Shown piece after piece: positions 10,271 to 18,997 of a DNA stretch of 64,000 nt; position 1 is the first letter of the stretch, and each line of letters opens with the position of its first letter. The notes beneath the pieces are model-generated. The model was not told the origin of the DNA, did not search any database, and saw nothing but the letters and a program-made list of their open reading frames with translations. Origin of the DNA: Candidatus Fibrimonadaceae bacterium (GTDB lineage Bacteria; Fibrobacterota; Fibrobacteria; Fibrobacterales; Fibrobacteraceae). Location of the stretch: contig JAITFN010000025.1 in assembly GCA_031281345.1 (NCBI GenBank), forward strand, positions 1 through 64,000. Reading direction: 5' to 3'. The position numbers were made by a program, and so were the translations under genes.

Positions 10271-11662
10271 TTACATGAAAATCCTCACCCCCGATTTAAC
10301 CCAAGCGTCATTACTCTGAAAACCTGCCCCCGCATAAATGCCAAAAAATTTGCTATAAGAATAATTTGCCAAAAAATCCAGCAAAAACAGCTTTTCCGCC
10401 CCTTCCAAAACTTTGCGCTCGCTGCATTTTTGGTGGTCAGAATAGATTTCACAGTCGCCCTGCCTCAAATATGCACTTTCCAGCTCTGCGCTAAAGGTTT
10501 TATCTGCGGAAATATATTTTAGGTTCCACCATAAATCAATGGCATCGGGGCCTCTGCGATAGCCAAGCGGGTAATCGACAATGTACATATCCGCGAAATT
10601 CGGTTTGCCCTGTTCCCTAAAATTGCTGTTGTAAATTTTTCTGCTTGTCATTTTTTGCAGGGGAACCTTGTTATTGTTGAAATGCGGGTCTGTGCGAACA
10701 GCATCTATTCTGCTTTCAATTTCTCCGTAAATTCCAAGAGAGATTTTTTGCTTGTAGCCAGCCAAAAAAGCAAGCGTTGTGTAGCCTTTATCCCCTTCTA
10801 CTTCACCTACGGGGCTTTGAATATCCTCCATAGCGAATTGCCAATAAAATTCAGATTTTTTTGCAGGTCTAAGCCCTGCTTCCAAAGCTACGCTCATTTT
10901 GCTGTATCCATAACTAAAGTTATTGTGCCAAGCAACAAAGGGCGAAAAATCCCTGAATTCCAAATTTTTTCCACCTATTAAACTCTGCTCAATAATGGAA
11001 AAATATCCAAAACCTCCGTCTATACCCACTTTGTGCAAAAGCAGATTTTTGCTGGGCTCATCGTAAACCCTGCCTCTCGCATTTGGTATTGTGACTGTTC
11101 TCTGTTCCTCCTTTTCGCTCTCGGTAAGCCAAGGATTTAACGATGAAATGAAAAAATCGTATCTACCTATTCCTAAGGCAAACTTCCAATGAATTGCATC
11201 GTGGTAAGGCGCACCGCCTAAAACTATTGTGTTTGGGGTTGGTGCCATCTCCGGCTTAAACCGCCCAAATTTAACAAAACCCGTGGGATTATTCCACTGT
11301 CCCCAAGCTTCTGTTGGAACATTCAAATCAAGTTCCGAAGGTTTAAAGGTATAAGTGCGTTTATAGGCATCTTTGTACCAAGCCTCAATATCTCTACGCA
11401 AAGGAAATTCAGCATAGATTAAAAAATTGTCCTTGTAATTCGCGTCAAGGTCAATGGCAAAAAAAGGTTCCAAGGTTTCAAAATACCTAGCGGTTTGCAG
11501 AGGAACTCTCAAAGCCGTCCAGTTGCTGCCGAATTTTTCCATTGTGTCTGCGGCAAAAACCCTAGCGGTAGGTGCTCCCCAAACCCCAAAGTTCACTTTT
11601 ATTTTTGTAAAATCATTTCCCAATGCAATAGCTGTTAAAAATAGTATCCAATACGCTCTCAT
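10271..11662 (-). CDS. Predicted outer-membrane barrel protein
   Basis: 463 residues with a signal peptide (RAYWILFLTAIALG). The mature chain has alternating aromatic/polar strands throughout (YFETLEPFFAIDLDANY, FLIYAEFPLRRD, AGAGFQSNDAWVKSGVRIFM) and ends in a hydrophobic residue, as expected for a beta-barrel inserted by BAM. I do not recognise a family. The start lies 50 nt inside the end of mnmE, so the genes overlap and are co-transcribed; the overlap could also mean a later start, but the signal peptide supports this one. Confidence 0.7.
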   Translation of the reverse strand: MRAYWILFLTAIALGNDFTKIKVNFGVWGAPTARVFAADTMEKFGSNWTALRVPLQTARYFETLEPFFAIDLDANYKDNFLIYAEFPLRRDIEAWYKDAYKRTYTFKPSELDLNVPTEAWGQWNNPTGFVKFGRFKPEMAPTPNTIVLGGAPYHDAIHWKFALGIGRYDFFISSLNPWLTESEKEEQRTVTIPNARGRVYDEPSKNLLLHKVGIDGGFGYFSIIEQSLIGGKNLEFRDFSPFVAWHNNFSYGYSKMSVALEAGLRPAKKSEFYWQFAMEDIQSPVGEVEGDKGYTTLAFLAGYKQKISLGIYGEIESRIDAVRTDPHFNNNKVPLQKMTSRKIYNSNFREQGKPNFADMYIVDYPLGYRRGPDAIDLWWNLKYISADKTFSAELESAYLRQGDCEIYSDHQKCSERKVLEGAEKLFLLDFLANYSYSKFFGIYAGAGFQSNDAWVKSGVRIFM

Positions 11663-12908
11663 CGGTAATTTCTCCTATAACTGAGCAAAGGCTGTTTCTG
11701 GCTTCGCGCATTTCAAAGGCAGCCAGCTCCATCGCCTGAGATTGTTTCAATAGCTCTAAAGCTCTGAGAGCGTTTTCTTCTGCTTTTTTTATGCAGTCAA
11801 TTTGCCGCTCGCTGACAATCCAAGCCTCCTCTCCTCCTTTTGACTCTGGGAAAAATATAGAATTTAAAATTTTCTGCAATTCATTTATGCTGATATTTTC
11901 TTTCCCTATAATATCTGCGTGGGTTTCTACCACCAAATCTGCGGATTTTCGCCATTCTTCAAATTCTTTTGGCGGTGGAATGGAAATATCTATCACGAGG
12001 ATTTTCAAATTTGCCTTTTCTAAAATTTCTTTGGTTTTTTGCATGGCTCGGTTATCTATCTCGCTTTGAACCTCTTCGGCTAATCCGGCTGTATCTATAA
12101 GCAAAATATCGCCATCTGGCAAATGCAAAGTCACTTCCACAAAATCCCTAGTTGTGCCGGGGGTTTCGCTAACAAGCAACCTATCTTCTTTAACAAGGGC
12201 ATTTATCAAGCTAGATTTTCCCGCATTTGGCGCACCAAAGAAGGCAGCTTTGGGCAGGGTATTTTGCGATGTTTTGAACCTTTTTTTAAGATTTTGCAAA
12301 TTCTGCAAAATTTGCTCTAATTTTTCATACCCCAAAAAAGTGTTCTGGGGACTGCTTTCTATATCTTCTGCAAAATCTACCTCTAATTCCAGCAAAGCCG
12401 AAACTTCCTTGATTTTCTCCGCCAAAGCCTTTATTTCGCAAGAAACTTCTCCGCTCAACAATCGGTGCGCATTGCTAAGGCTTTTTGCATCTCTTGCGCA
12501 TAAGATATCGCCAAGTGCCTCCGCCCCAGTCAAATCCATTTTGCCATTCAAAAAAGCTCGCTTGGTAAACTCACCGCGCTGTGCCAAACGCACATTTGGA
12601 ACCTCGCAAATGGCTGCCATAAGTTTGCGAATAATAAAGGGATTCCCGTGAGGGAAGAGTTCCAAAACATCTTCGCCGGTATAAGAATTTGGTGCTGGAA
12701 AGTATATCGCAAGCAGATTGTCTATGAGTTCGTCAGTCGGTGCCTTTGCCTTTGCCTTTGCCTTTGTTAAGCTAGCTATGCGGGGTTGCATTTTAAATTC
12801 TGGCAAAATAGCTTTGCATATCGCTGGAACGGCTTTGCCGCTTACTCGCACAACAGCGAGGGCACTCACTCCTACTGGAGTTGATAGGGCGATTATGGTA
12901 TCGGTCAT
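11613..12908 (-). CDS. mnmE: tRNA modification GTPase MnmE
   Basis: With MnmG it modifies the wobble uridine of certain tRNAs (5-carboxymethylaminomethyl). The N-terminal formyl-THF-binding domain starts TIIALSTPVGVSALAVVRVSG. G1 of the inserted GTPase is GAPNAGKSS (residues 225-233), followed by ETPGTTRDFVE and DTAGLAE. The C-terminus is YCIGK with the essential Cys. Length 431 is slightly short for the family. A fourfold hexanucleotide repeat encodes KAKAKAKA at 49-56. The ATG directly follows the stop of the Omp85-like gene. Confidence 0.96.
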   Translation of the reverse strand: MTDTIIALSTPVGVSALAVVRVSGKAVPAICKAILPEFKMQPRIASLTKAKAKAKAPTDELIDNLLAIYFPAPNSYTGEDVLELFPHGNPFIIRKLMAAICEVPNVRLAQRGEFTKRAFLNGKMDLTGAEALGDILCARDAKSLSNAHRLLSGEVSCEIKALAEKIKEVSALLELEVDFAEDIESSPQNTFLGYEKLEQILQNLQNLKKRFKTSQNTLPKAAFFGAPNAGKSSLINALVKEDRLLVSETPGTTRDFVEVTLHLPDGDILLIDTAGLAEEVQSEIDNRAMQKTKEILEKANLKILVIDISIPPPKEFEEWRKSADLVVETHADIIGKENISINELQKILNSIFFPESKGGEEAWIVSERQIDCIKKAEENALRALELLKQSQAMELAAFEMREARNSLCSVIGEITDESVLDTIFNSYCIGK

Positions 12909-13931
12909 TTAAAACGCCTCATTTATCTGCACAGCTATTCCCACTTTTTTCCTATTTACCAAACTCAAATCTCCGCGGATATGGGTTTTGCTGTCTTTGT
13001 TCACCATAAATCTGCCGCCTATGCCAATGGAGTTGTGCCACTTGTTATCGTTAAGCTCTGCCACGTCTTTTCCGACCTTTGCCATCTCATAAAAAAATAC
13101 TCCCTTGCATCTCCAAAAAAGATGAGTCCTCAGTTCGGATTGCAAAACCCAAGAAGTTTTGTCTGCCAAAAGACCTTTTTTCAAGCCTCTGAGTTGCCCA
13201 ACTCCGTCTGGCTGTGCCAAGCGGTCAGGCGGAACATCACCGTCAAAATCTTCCAAATAAGAGCCAAGAGCCAAAACACCTTCGGGCAAAAAATGCAAGG
13301 GGATATACATTCTGGTATCCATATTTTTCCATATAAAACGATTTGCATTGAAAAATATATGCCGGAATTGAACAAAACTGCCTTTGCGGGGCCAGTCGTT
13401 TTTTTCGGTGCTGTTGTATGTTAAATTGTATCCTAGTCCCACTCTGTGGGAGTTTTTCCAATCATTGTCAAAAGTGATATATTCCCAGTCCGTTTCAACA
13501 CCATAATTAAACTTGCCTTGGAAAACTTCGGGCAATAATAAATCCGTTCCAATAGCAAGCGGAATGCGAATGTTTTTTGAAGTATAGACTTTATATTTAT
13601 TTTCATCTAAATCGTTGCCTATGCCAAAGAATTGAGTAGGCCAACTCGCGATATTTATTTGCGATAAAAAATTCCAATGCTCAGTTTCGTAATCAAATTT
13701 GTTTATAAGTGTTGTCTGTTTTTTTATAGAAGTCATCACCGCCAAAACATCGCTGCTGCCAGGTTTAATGAAAAACATTGCACCAACGCCCAAAACTATT
13801 CCTGTTTCTTCGGAATATGCGCCAAGGGGGAGTACTATAAATTTTTTGAACTCAAATAAATCATTCTCTTCGCCTTCTTGCGCAAAAAGCGAAGTATAAG
13901 CAGCTAAAAAAAATAGAATTGCAAAAAACAC
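12909..13931 (-). CDS. Omp85/BamA-type outer-membrane barrel without POTRA
   Basis: 340 residues, GTG start overlapping the rpmA stop by one base. A signal peptide (FFAILFFLAAYTSLFAQ) leads straight into a barrel domain: EFKKFIVLPLGAYSEETG, GVGAMFFIKP, and late in the chain QLRGLKKGLLADKTSWVLQSE-type RG-L motif as in the D15/surface-antigen domain, then IGGRFMVNKDSKTHIRGDLS. There is no room for POTRA domains, so it is a short Omp85 relative and not BamA itself. Role unknown; possibly secretion or envelope biogenesis. Confidence 0.75.
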   Translation of the reverse strand: MFFAILFFLAAYTSLFAQEGEENDLFEFKKFIVLPLGAYSEETGIVLGVGAMFFIKPGSSDVLAVMTSIKKQTTLINKFDYETEHWNFLSQINIASWPTQFFGIGNDLDENKYKVYTSKNIRIPLAIGTDLLLPEVFQGKFNYGVETDWEYITFDNDWKNSHRVGLGYNLTYNSTEKNDWPRKGSFVQFRHIFFNANRFIWKNMDTRMYIPLHFLPEGVLALGSYLEDFDGDVPPDRLAQPDGVGQLRGLKKGLLADKTSWVLQSELRTHLFWRCKGVFFYEMAKVGKDVAELNDNKWHNSIGIGGRFMVNKDSKTHIRGDLSLVNRKKVGIAVQINEAF

Positions 13932-14206
13932 TATGGCTTTGCTGACTTTTCCAATTCGGGATAAACGCTTATTTTTTGGCGCTTTTTGTCCACATATTCA
14001 AATTTCACAAAGCCGTCTATTAGAGCAAAGAGGGTGTGATCTACGCCAATGCCAACATTGTTGCCTTTGTGGAACTGAGTGCCGCGCTGGCGAACCAAAA
14101 TGTTACCAGCAATAACTCTTTCGCCGCCAAATTTTTTAACGCCTAAGCGTTTTGATTTTGAATCGCGACCGTTGCGGACTGAACCTTGACCTTTTTTGTG
14201 TGCCAT
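13931..14206 (-). CDS. rpmA: Ribosomal protein bL27
   Basis: 91 residues; starts [20 protein letters not shown], the canonical bL27 N-terminus near the peptidyl-transferase centre, followed by [20 protein letters not shown] and [13 protein letters not shown]. The N-terminus is not preceded by a cleavable extension. It follows rplU by 3 nt, the universal order. Confidence 0.97.
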   Translation of the reverse strand: MAHKKGQGSVRNGRDSKSKRLGVKKFGGERVIAGNILVRQRGTQFHKGNNVGIGVDHTLFALIDGFVKFEYVDKKRQKISVYPELEKSAKP

Positions 14207-14209
14207 TGT

Positions 14210-14716
14210 TTATCCCTCCTTTGCCGCTTTCTTCAAAAATTTCTTTTTGCGAACCGGATGCGGTTCTTTGCCTGCGGCTATGTCTGCGGCTATTTTTTCT
14301 TTGCGGGTTATGGGTTTGCCCTGCTCTTTTAGCTTTGCAAGCGAGGCTATTCGAGCGCGCTGGCGAACTGCTACCTGAGGCTCCACTTTCGCAAGGCTTT
14401 TGCCATACTTAATTTCGGTTACAAGCACTTCTGTGTAGCCCTGGCGATGTCCGCGGCGACGCTCGTAGCGAGTACGGCGTTTCTTTTTGACGATTAAAAC
14501 TTTGTCTGCTTTATCGTGGGAAAGAACTTCAACCTTAACGGATGCAGTTTCCAAGACAGGGGTGCCTACGCTTATAGATTCGCCATCGGCGAACAGCAAT
14601 ACGGACTTGAGTTCCAAAATAGAGCCAACTGCTGCATCTGCAACACAGGGAACCTTTATGGTTTTCCCGACTTCGGCTCGGTATTGGAAACCGCCTGTTT
14701 CAACTATTGAATACAT
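14210..14716 (-). CDS. rplU: Ribosomal protein bL21 with basic C-terminal extension
   Basis: The first ~103 residues are standard bL21 (MYSIVETGGFQYRAEVGKTI; KKKRRTRYERRRGHRQ; TEVLVTEI). About 60 further residues (GKSLAKVEPQVAV...KFLKKAAKEG) are Lys/Arg/Ala-rich and absent from the usual 103-residue protein; they could contact rRNA or be a lineage-specific tail. The extension keeps the same codon style, so it is not a frameshift product. An AAAGGA ribosome site precedes the ATG, and a TATATT element about 34 nt upstream leaves a leader of about 27 nt, unlike the leaderless genes nearby. Confidence 0.94.
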   Translation of the reverse strand: MYSIVETGGFQYRAEVGKTIKVPCVADAAVGSILELKSVLLFADGESISVGTPVLETASVKVEVLSHDKADKVLIVKKKRRTRYERRRGHRQGYTEVLVTEIKYGKSLAKVEPQVAVRQRARIASLAKLKEQGKPITRKEKIAADIAAGKEPHPVRKKKFLKKAAKEG

Positions 14717-14749
14717 TTTGGGTATCCTTTTGGGTTTAATGAGCTAGTA

Positions 14750-14755
14750 AATATA
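14750..14755 (-). promoter_or_regulatory. Putative -10 element of the rplU operon
   Basis: TTAC-TATATT on the minus strand, 33 nt before the rplU ATG; one of the motif copies with a normal leader and ribosome site. Confidence 0.5.
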
Positions 14756-14785
14756 GTAATTTTTTGGGAATTTGTCAAATTTTTC

Positions 14786-14791
14786 TACATT
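14786..14791 (+). promoter_or_regulatory. Putative -10 element of exbB
   Basis: TTTTTC-TACATT ends 6 nt before the GTG at 14798; no Shine-Dalgarno is visible, so a leaderless start is likely. Confidence 0.5.
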
Positions 14792-14797
14792 TTCCCT

Positions 14798-15169
14798 GTG
14801 TTCTATGCCCTCACAGACCAACTTTACCACACAGCCATTGCCGGTGGCATTGTTATGCTGCCCATTTTACTGGTTGGGGCTTTTGGCTTTTATTACATAT
14901 ATTGCGGGTTTTTGGGCGTAATGCCTGTGCACAAGGCTTTGCACATGTCTGGCATAATGGCTAAGGTGGCACCGCTACTCGGGCTTTTAGGCACGGTAAC
15001 GGGTATGGTTCAAACATTCAAAGTGATAACAATTTACGGAAATCAGAACCCTGTGCTTATGGCAGACGGCATTTCAGAAGCACTAATAACAACGCAAAGC
15101 GGGCTTGTGATAGCGTTCCCCCTGCTTTTGCTAAACCATAGGCTGGCAGAAAAATATGGCAAACGATAA
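14798..15169 (+). CDS. exbB: Minimal MotA/TolQ/ExbB proton-channel protein
   Basis: 123 residues, much shorter than usual ExbB/TolQ (about 220-240). Three membrane segments are visible (about 15-37; APLLGLLGTVTGMVQTFKVI near 55-75; SGLVIAFPLLLLNHRL near 101-116). The family signature and ITTQSGLVIAF are intact, but the large cytoplasmic loop between TM1 and TM2 is nearly absent. GTG start. The end overlaps exbD by 14 nt. The pair should convert proton motive force for TonB- or Tol-dependent transport. Short ExbB2-like channels are known in TonB2-type systems. Confidence 0.85.
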   Translation: MFYALTDQLYHTAIAGGIVMLPILLVGAFGFYYIYCGFLGVMPVHKALHMSGIMAKVAPLLGLLGTVTGMVQTFKVITIYGNQNPVLMADGISEALITTQSGLVIAFPLLLLNHRLAEKYGKR

Positions 15170-15578
15170 TCAAGATTTTTTGGAATTTAAGCCAAGGCAA
15201 AAGCGAGAAGCCACTATAGATATTGGCCCTTTAATGGATATGGTGTTCATTTTGCTGATATTCTTTGTGGTGACAAGCACATTCACAAGGGAAACAGGAG
15301 TGGAAGTCACCAAGCCTCAGGCACAAACTGCAAGCCAGCTTGAAAAAGAGAACATTTTAATAGCCATAACCAGAGACGGCACAATACATATAGACGAGAG
15401 GCAGGTGGACTTAGCTGGATTAAGCGATATTCTAAAGGGGATTCTCGCAAAAAACCCTGAGAGAGAGGCTGTACTTATAGCAGATAAAGAAGCAGTTACG
15501 GGAAAACTTGTTTCTGTTATAGATGCCTGCACTCTTGCGGGGGTTAAAAAAGTATCTATAGCGGCGTTGAATAAATAA
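15156..15578 (+). CDS. exbD: ExbD/TolR family protein
   Basis: 140 residues: short cytoplasmic N-terminus, one membrane helix (PLMDMVFILLIFFVVTSTF, with the conserved Asp in LMDMVFILL), and a periplasmic domain ending KKVSIAALNK. It is the partner of the preceding ExbB. No tonB or tolA follows; the next gene converges. Confidence 0.92.
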   Translation: MANDNQDFLEFKPRQKREATIDIGPLMDMVFILLIFFVVTSTFTRETGVEVTKPQAQTASQLEKENILIAITRDGTIHIDERQVDLAGLSDILKGILAKNPEREAVLIADKEAVTGKLVSVIDACTLAGVKKVSIAALNK

Positions 15579-15595
15579 GGGCTATACGATACTAT

Positions 15596-16021
15596 CTATA
15601 TAATATATTCGTTTGTGCCGTTGTGTAGAATATCTTGGAGGGTTATGCCATCTAGGTATTTGTTTATGACTTTTTCAAGCCCCTTCCATATACACAAGGT
15701 TTTGCAACCTTCGCTTCGCTCACACTTATTTGTTTCATCTGCCAAGCACGCAACCGGAAACAAGCCTCCCTCGGTAATCCTTAAAATTTGACCTACAGTG
15801 TATTTATCTGGCTCTTTTGCCAGCATATATCCACCTTTGTTGCCGCGATTGGCACGAAGAATATCGGGGTGGCTCAGTTGGGTAACAATTTGTTCAAGGT
15901 ATTTTTTGGAAATGCCCTGCCGCTCCGAAATGTCTTTCAGAGAAATAAACCCCTCGTTTTTATGCTCGGCTAAGTCCAGAAGCATACGAAGAGAATACCG
16001 TCCTTTTGTAGAGATTTTCAC
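15596..16021 (-). CDS. Rrf2-family transcriptional regulator (IscR-like)
   Basis: 141 residues, GTG start with AAGG 6 nt upstream. The winged helix opens MKISTKGRYSLRMLLDLAEH; the recognition region is ERQGISKKYLEQIVTQL, typical of Rrf2. Three cysteines (C-x7-C-x5-C plus one, in CLADETNKCERSEGCKTLC) match the Fe-S ligand spacing of IscR/RsrR-type sensors. It is divergent from htpG with overlapping promoters, so it may regulate itself and htpG. No isc/suf genes are nearby. Confidence 0.88.
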   Translation of the reverse strand: MKISTKGRYSLRMLLDLAEHKNEGFISLKDISERQGISKKYLEQIVTQLSHPDILRANRGNKGGYMLAKEPDKYTVGQILRITEGGLFPVACLADETNKCERSEGCKTLCIWKGLEKVINKYLDGITLQDILHNGTNEYII

Positions 16022-16037
16022 AAATTACCTTAACAAT

Positions 16038-16057
16038 AAGATAGAAATTTCTACATT
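16038..16057. promoter_or_regulatory. Overlapping divergent promoters, Rrf2 regulator and htpG
   Basis: Minus-strand TATCTT (16038-16043) and plus-strand TACATT (16052-16057) flank a perfect 12-nt palindrome TAGAAATTTCTA (16042-16053). The palindrome overlaps both -10 elements and could be an operator. Both genes then have real ribosome sites (AAGG and AGAGGAG). Confidence 0.5.
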
Positions 16058-16090
16058 ACCCAAAAAATAATTTTTTTATAGAGGAGAAAT

Positions 16091-17950
16091 ATGGAAAAAA
16101 TGGAATTCCAAACTGAAGTTCGTGAGTTGCTGCATTTGATGATACATTCACTATACAGCAATAAAGAAATATTTTTGCGCGAATTGGTATCTAACGCGGC
16201 AGATGCTTTAGATAAATTGAGGTTCTTATCCATTGCAAATCCAGAACTTTTGCCCGCAGGCACAGAACTGCGCATAGATATATCTGCGAACGACGAAACG
16301 AAAATTCTCACCATAGAAGACAACGGAATTGGCATGAACAAGGAAGATTTAATCCAAAACCTTGGCACAATAGCTCGTTCTGGCACAAAAAGCTTTATGC
16401 AGAGCATAACAGGCGATGAAAAAAGAGATGTGAACTTAATAGGGCAATTTGGCGTTGGTTTTTACAGCGCATTTATGGTTGCTTCAAAAGTGGAGGTGCA
16501 TTCCAAAAAAGCCGGAGAAGAGCAAGGCTACCAGTGGGTATCTGAGGGTACAGGCGAATTTTCCGTGAATGAGCTCCCCAAAGAGAAAAACGGGACAAAA
16601 ATCACCATTTACCTAAAAGACGATGATGACTGCAAAAATTTTGCCCAGGAATGGCAAATTAAGAGCGTAGTTCGCAAATACAGCGAATTTGTAACCCACC
16701 CCATATACATACACTCCTTTGACAACGAGAAAAAGGAAAATATTGAGCGATTGAACGAAAAACCCGCCCTTTGGAGGCAAAGCGCAAAAACAATAGAAGA
16801 AAAGCAGTACAAGGAATTTTACGAACTGGTTTCTCACGAGGGTGGTGAACCTCTTGCTTGGAGCCACAACCACGTTGAGGGTACGCAGGAATACTGGAGC
16901 TTGCTCTATATACCTTCTAGAGCGCCTTTTGGGGTGCGTTATGCCTCTGAGCATAGTCACGGGCTAAAGCTCTATGTTAAGCGGGTATTCATAATGGACG
17001 ACTGCAAAGAGCTCTTGCCAACCTGGCTCCGCTTTGCCCGCGGCGTTATAGATACCGAAGATTTGCCCCTGAATGTTAGCCGTGAAATTTTGCAGAGCAA
17101 CAAAATAATTGCCAATTTGAAAAAACACGCCATTAAAAAAATACTAGATGCCTTGCAGGGCGTGGCAAACGACCGCAAAGAGGAATACGCAAAATTCTGG
17201 ACAGAAATGGGAGCCGTTTTAAAAGAAGGCTTTTATATGAACTGGGAATTTTTAGACGAATTGAAAAGTTTGCTGAGGTTCAAAAGCACCAAAACAAGCG
17301 AAAAAGAGCTTGTTGGGCTAGACGAATATGTTGCTAGAATGCCAGAGAGCCAAAAAGAAATCTATTACATCATTGGCGAATCTCTCACCGCTGTGCAGGG
17401 TAGTCCGCATTTGGAGGCTTGCAAGGTAAAAGGCTACGAGGTTCTATTATTGACAGATGCCGTTGACGAATTTATGATGCAGAGCCTCAAAGAATTCAAA
17501 GACAAAAAATTCCACGACACTGCTCTTGGGGATTTGGAATTTGAAAAGAGCAAGGAAGAGGAAAACGCAGAAAATGAGAGCAAAAAAAACTATGAAAAAC
17601 TCTGCGAAACCTTGCAAAAAGTTTTGAGCGAAGAGGTTAGTGAAGTACGTGTCACAAGCCGCCTAAAAGACAGCCCTTGCATGTTGGTTAGGGCAGCAGG
17701 TGGCTTGGGTGCCCATATGGAAAAGATTATGTCTTTGCAAGGTATGGAAGTGCCAAAAACAAAACGCATTTTAGAAATTAACCCAGAACACGAAATTTGC
17801 AAAAATCTGCTTAAAAAAGCACAAGACGGCGAGGATTTGGGTTCTTACCCTGCGGTGCTGTATGGACAGGCTTTGCTCGCCGAAGGCTCGGTTTTGCCAG
17901 ACCCTGCGGCATTTGTTTCTGCAATGAACAAGGTTTTACTTTCAAAATAA
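16091..17950 (+). CDS. htpG: Molecular chaperone HtpG (Hsp90)
   Basis: ATP-dependent Hsp90 chaperone, 619 residues, full length. The GHKL ATPase domain has FLRELVSNAADALDKLR, DNGIGM and GQFGVGFYSAFMVA; the middle domain has LYVKRVFIMDDC and GVIDTEDLPLNVSRE; the C-terminal dimerisation domain follows. Strong AGAGGAG site before the ATG. A TACATT promoter at 16052-16057 gives a leader of about 27 nt. Confidence 0.97.
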   Translation: MEKMEFQTEVRELLHLMIHSLYSNKEIFLRELVSNAADALDKLRFLSIANPELLPAGTELRIDISANDETKILTIEDNGIGMNKEDLIQNLGTIARSGTKSFMQSITGDEKRDVNLIGQFGVGFYSAFMVASKVEVHSKKAGEEQGYQWVSEGTGEFSVNELPKEKNGTKITIYLKDDDDCKNFAQEWQIKSVVRKYSEFVTHPIYIHSFDNEKKENIERLNEKPALWRQSAKTIEEKQYKEFYELVSHEGGEPLAWSHNHVEGTQEYWSLLYIPSRAPFGVRYASEHSHGLKLYVKRVFIMDDCKELLPTWLRFARGVIDTEDLPLNVSREILQSNKIIANLKKHAIKKILDALQGVANDRKEEYAKFWTEMGAVLKEGFYMNWEFLDELKSLLRFKSTKTSEKELVGLDEYVARMPESQKEIYYIIGESLTAVQGSPHLEACKVKGYEVLLLTDAVDEFMMQSLKEFKDKKFHDTALGDLEFEKSKEEENAENESKKNYEKLCETLQKVLSEEVSEVRVTSRLKDSPCMLVRAAGGLGAHMEKIMSLQGMEVPKTKRILEINPEHEICKNLLKKAQDGEDLGSYPAVLYGQALLAEGSVLPDPAAFVSAMNKVLLSK

Positions 17951-17962
17951 AAGGATGGTTCT

Positions 17963-18718
17963 ATGCTTATTGTTCCGCAAAAGTTCAAAATAGGTTTTTT
18001 TGACTGCGATGCAAACGCGTACTTGCGCGTTTCTAGGCTCTTTGAGTTTTTTCAAGAGACTGCGCTTATTTATTTAAGGGAACAGGGTATTGACTATTTG
18101 TCTATGATTAAAAAAGACAAATTTACTATGGTAATTTCCAGAATAAAACTGAGAATTTCGCATTTGCCGCTGTGGGGAGAAGAAATTTTAATCAGTACAT
18201 GGCTAAAGGGCTTTAATCCAGAAAAGGTTGCTTGGGGTGATTACGATGTTCGCGATTCGCAGGGAAACTCCATTATGCAAGCAACTTCTTCTTGGCTTTT
18301 GATAGATTTGAATGACGGAAAAGCAATACCATTTTCAGAAGGCCCTTATCGCTTTAAACTTTCGCCCGACCTCAGCGCCTTGCCAGAGACAATAGATTTG
18401 CTGGAACCAACAGGAATGCCAAAAACCGAATTGGTAAAAGCGGTTAGATATAGCGATATAGATTTGAATTTCCACGTGAATAATTGCAGATATTCAGACT
18501 GGGTTTTAGATACCATAAGCATGGAAGAATTGAGGGAGAGGAGAATTCGCTCTATACAGTTGAATTATATGCATCAGGTTGAGTACAATGCAAATGTCGC
18601 TCTAATGCGTTTTCCCAATACTCACCACCACGTGGTGATTTTTGGCGTTAATGAGGAACACCCCGAACAAGTGCATTTTCAAGCGAGAGTGGGTTTTGAT
18701 AAACAGTTTGATGAGTGA
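17963..18718 (+). CDS. Acyl-ACP thioesterase (FatA/B-like)
   Basis: Double hot-dog enzyme releasing fatty acids from acyl-ACP. 251 residues. The N-terminal half has FDCDANAYLRVSRLFEFFQE; the second half has RYSDIDLNFHVNNCRYSDW, which holds the Asn-His pair of the acyl-ACP thioesterase active site, and later VHFQARVGF. It starts 12 nt after htpG with GGATGG as ribosome site, so it is probably in the htpG unit. Confidence 0.85.
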   Translation: MLIVPQKFKIGFFDCDANAYLRVSRLFEFFQETALIYLREQGIDYLSMIKKDKFTMVISRIKLRISHLPLWGEEILISTWLKGFNPEKVAWGDYDVRDSQGNSIMQATSSWLLIDLNDGKAIPFSEGPYRFKLSPDLSALPETIDLLEPTGMPKTELVKAVRYSDIDLNFHVNNCRYSDWVLDTISMEELRERRIRSIQLNYMHQVEYNANVALMRFPNTHHHVVIFGVNEEHPEQVHFQARVGFDKQFDE

Positions 18719-18724
18719 TTTTAC

Positions 18725-18730
18725 TATATT
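18725..18730 (+). promoter_or_regulatory. Putative -10 element of the VapBC-type operon
   Basis: TTTTAC-TATATT, 21 nt before the antitoxin ATG, leaving a leader of about 14 nt with an AGAGG ribosome site. Confidence 0.45.
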
Positions 18731-18751
18731 TACCTTCAATAGAGGTATTTT

Positions 18752-18997
18752 ATGCAGGCAAAAAATTCAGTAGGAATAACATTGGTAGAGCCGCAGGTGT
18801 TGACTGTTAGCGTATTAAAAAATGGTGCAATGAGTATTTTGCAAGAGCTCGCAAGGTTGAAGTTTATTAACTTGGAGAAACCAATTAAAAAAAGTTGCCG
18901 AAAGCAAGCGGTTTCCTTTGGAATGTGGAAAGATAGAGAAGATATTGGAGATGCTAGTGAATATGTTCGCAATTTAAGAAAAGGCAGGAAATTTTGA
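18752..18997 (+). CDS. VapB-like antitoxin
   Basis: 81 residues, directly upstream of and overlapping a PIN-domain gene by 4 nt. The C-terminal segment FGMWKDREDIGDASEYVRNL is the usual toxin-neutralising tail of VapB-type antitoxins. The N-terminal part (TLVEPQVLTVSVLKNGAMSI) is not a clear AbrB or RHH domain; it may be a divergent DNA-binding region. Confidence 0.7.
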   Translation: MQAKNSVGITLVEPQVLTVSVLKNGAMSILQELARLKFINLEKPIKKSCRKQAVSFGMWKDREDIGDASEYVRNLRKGRKF

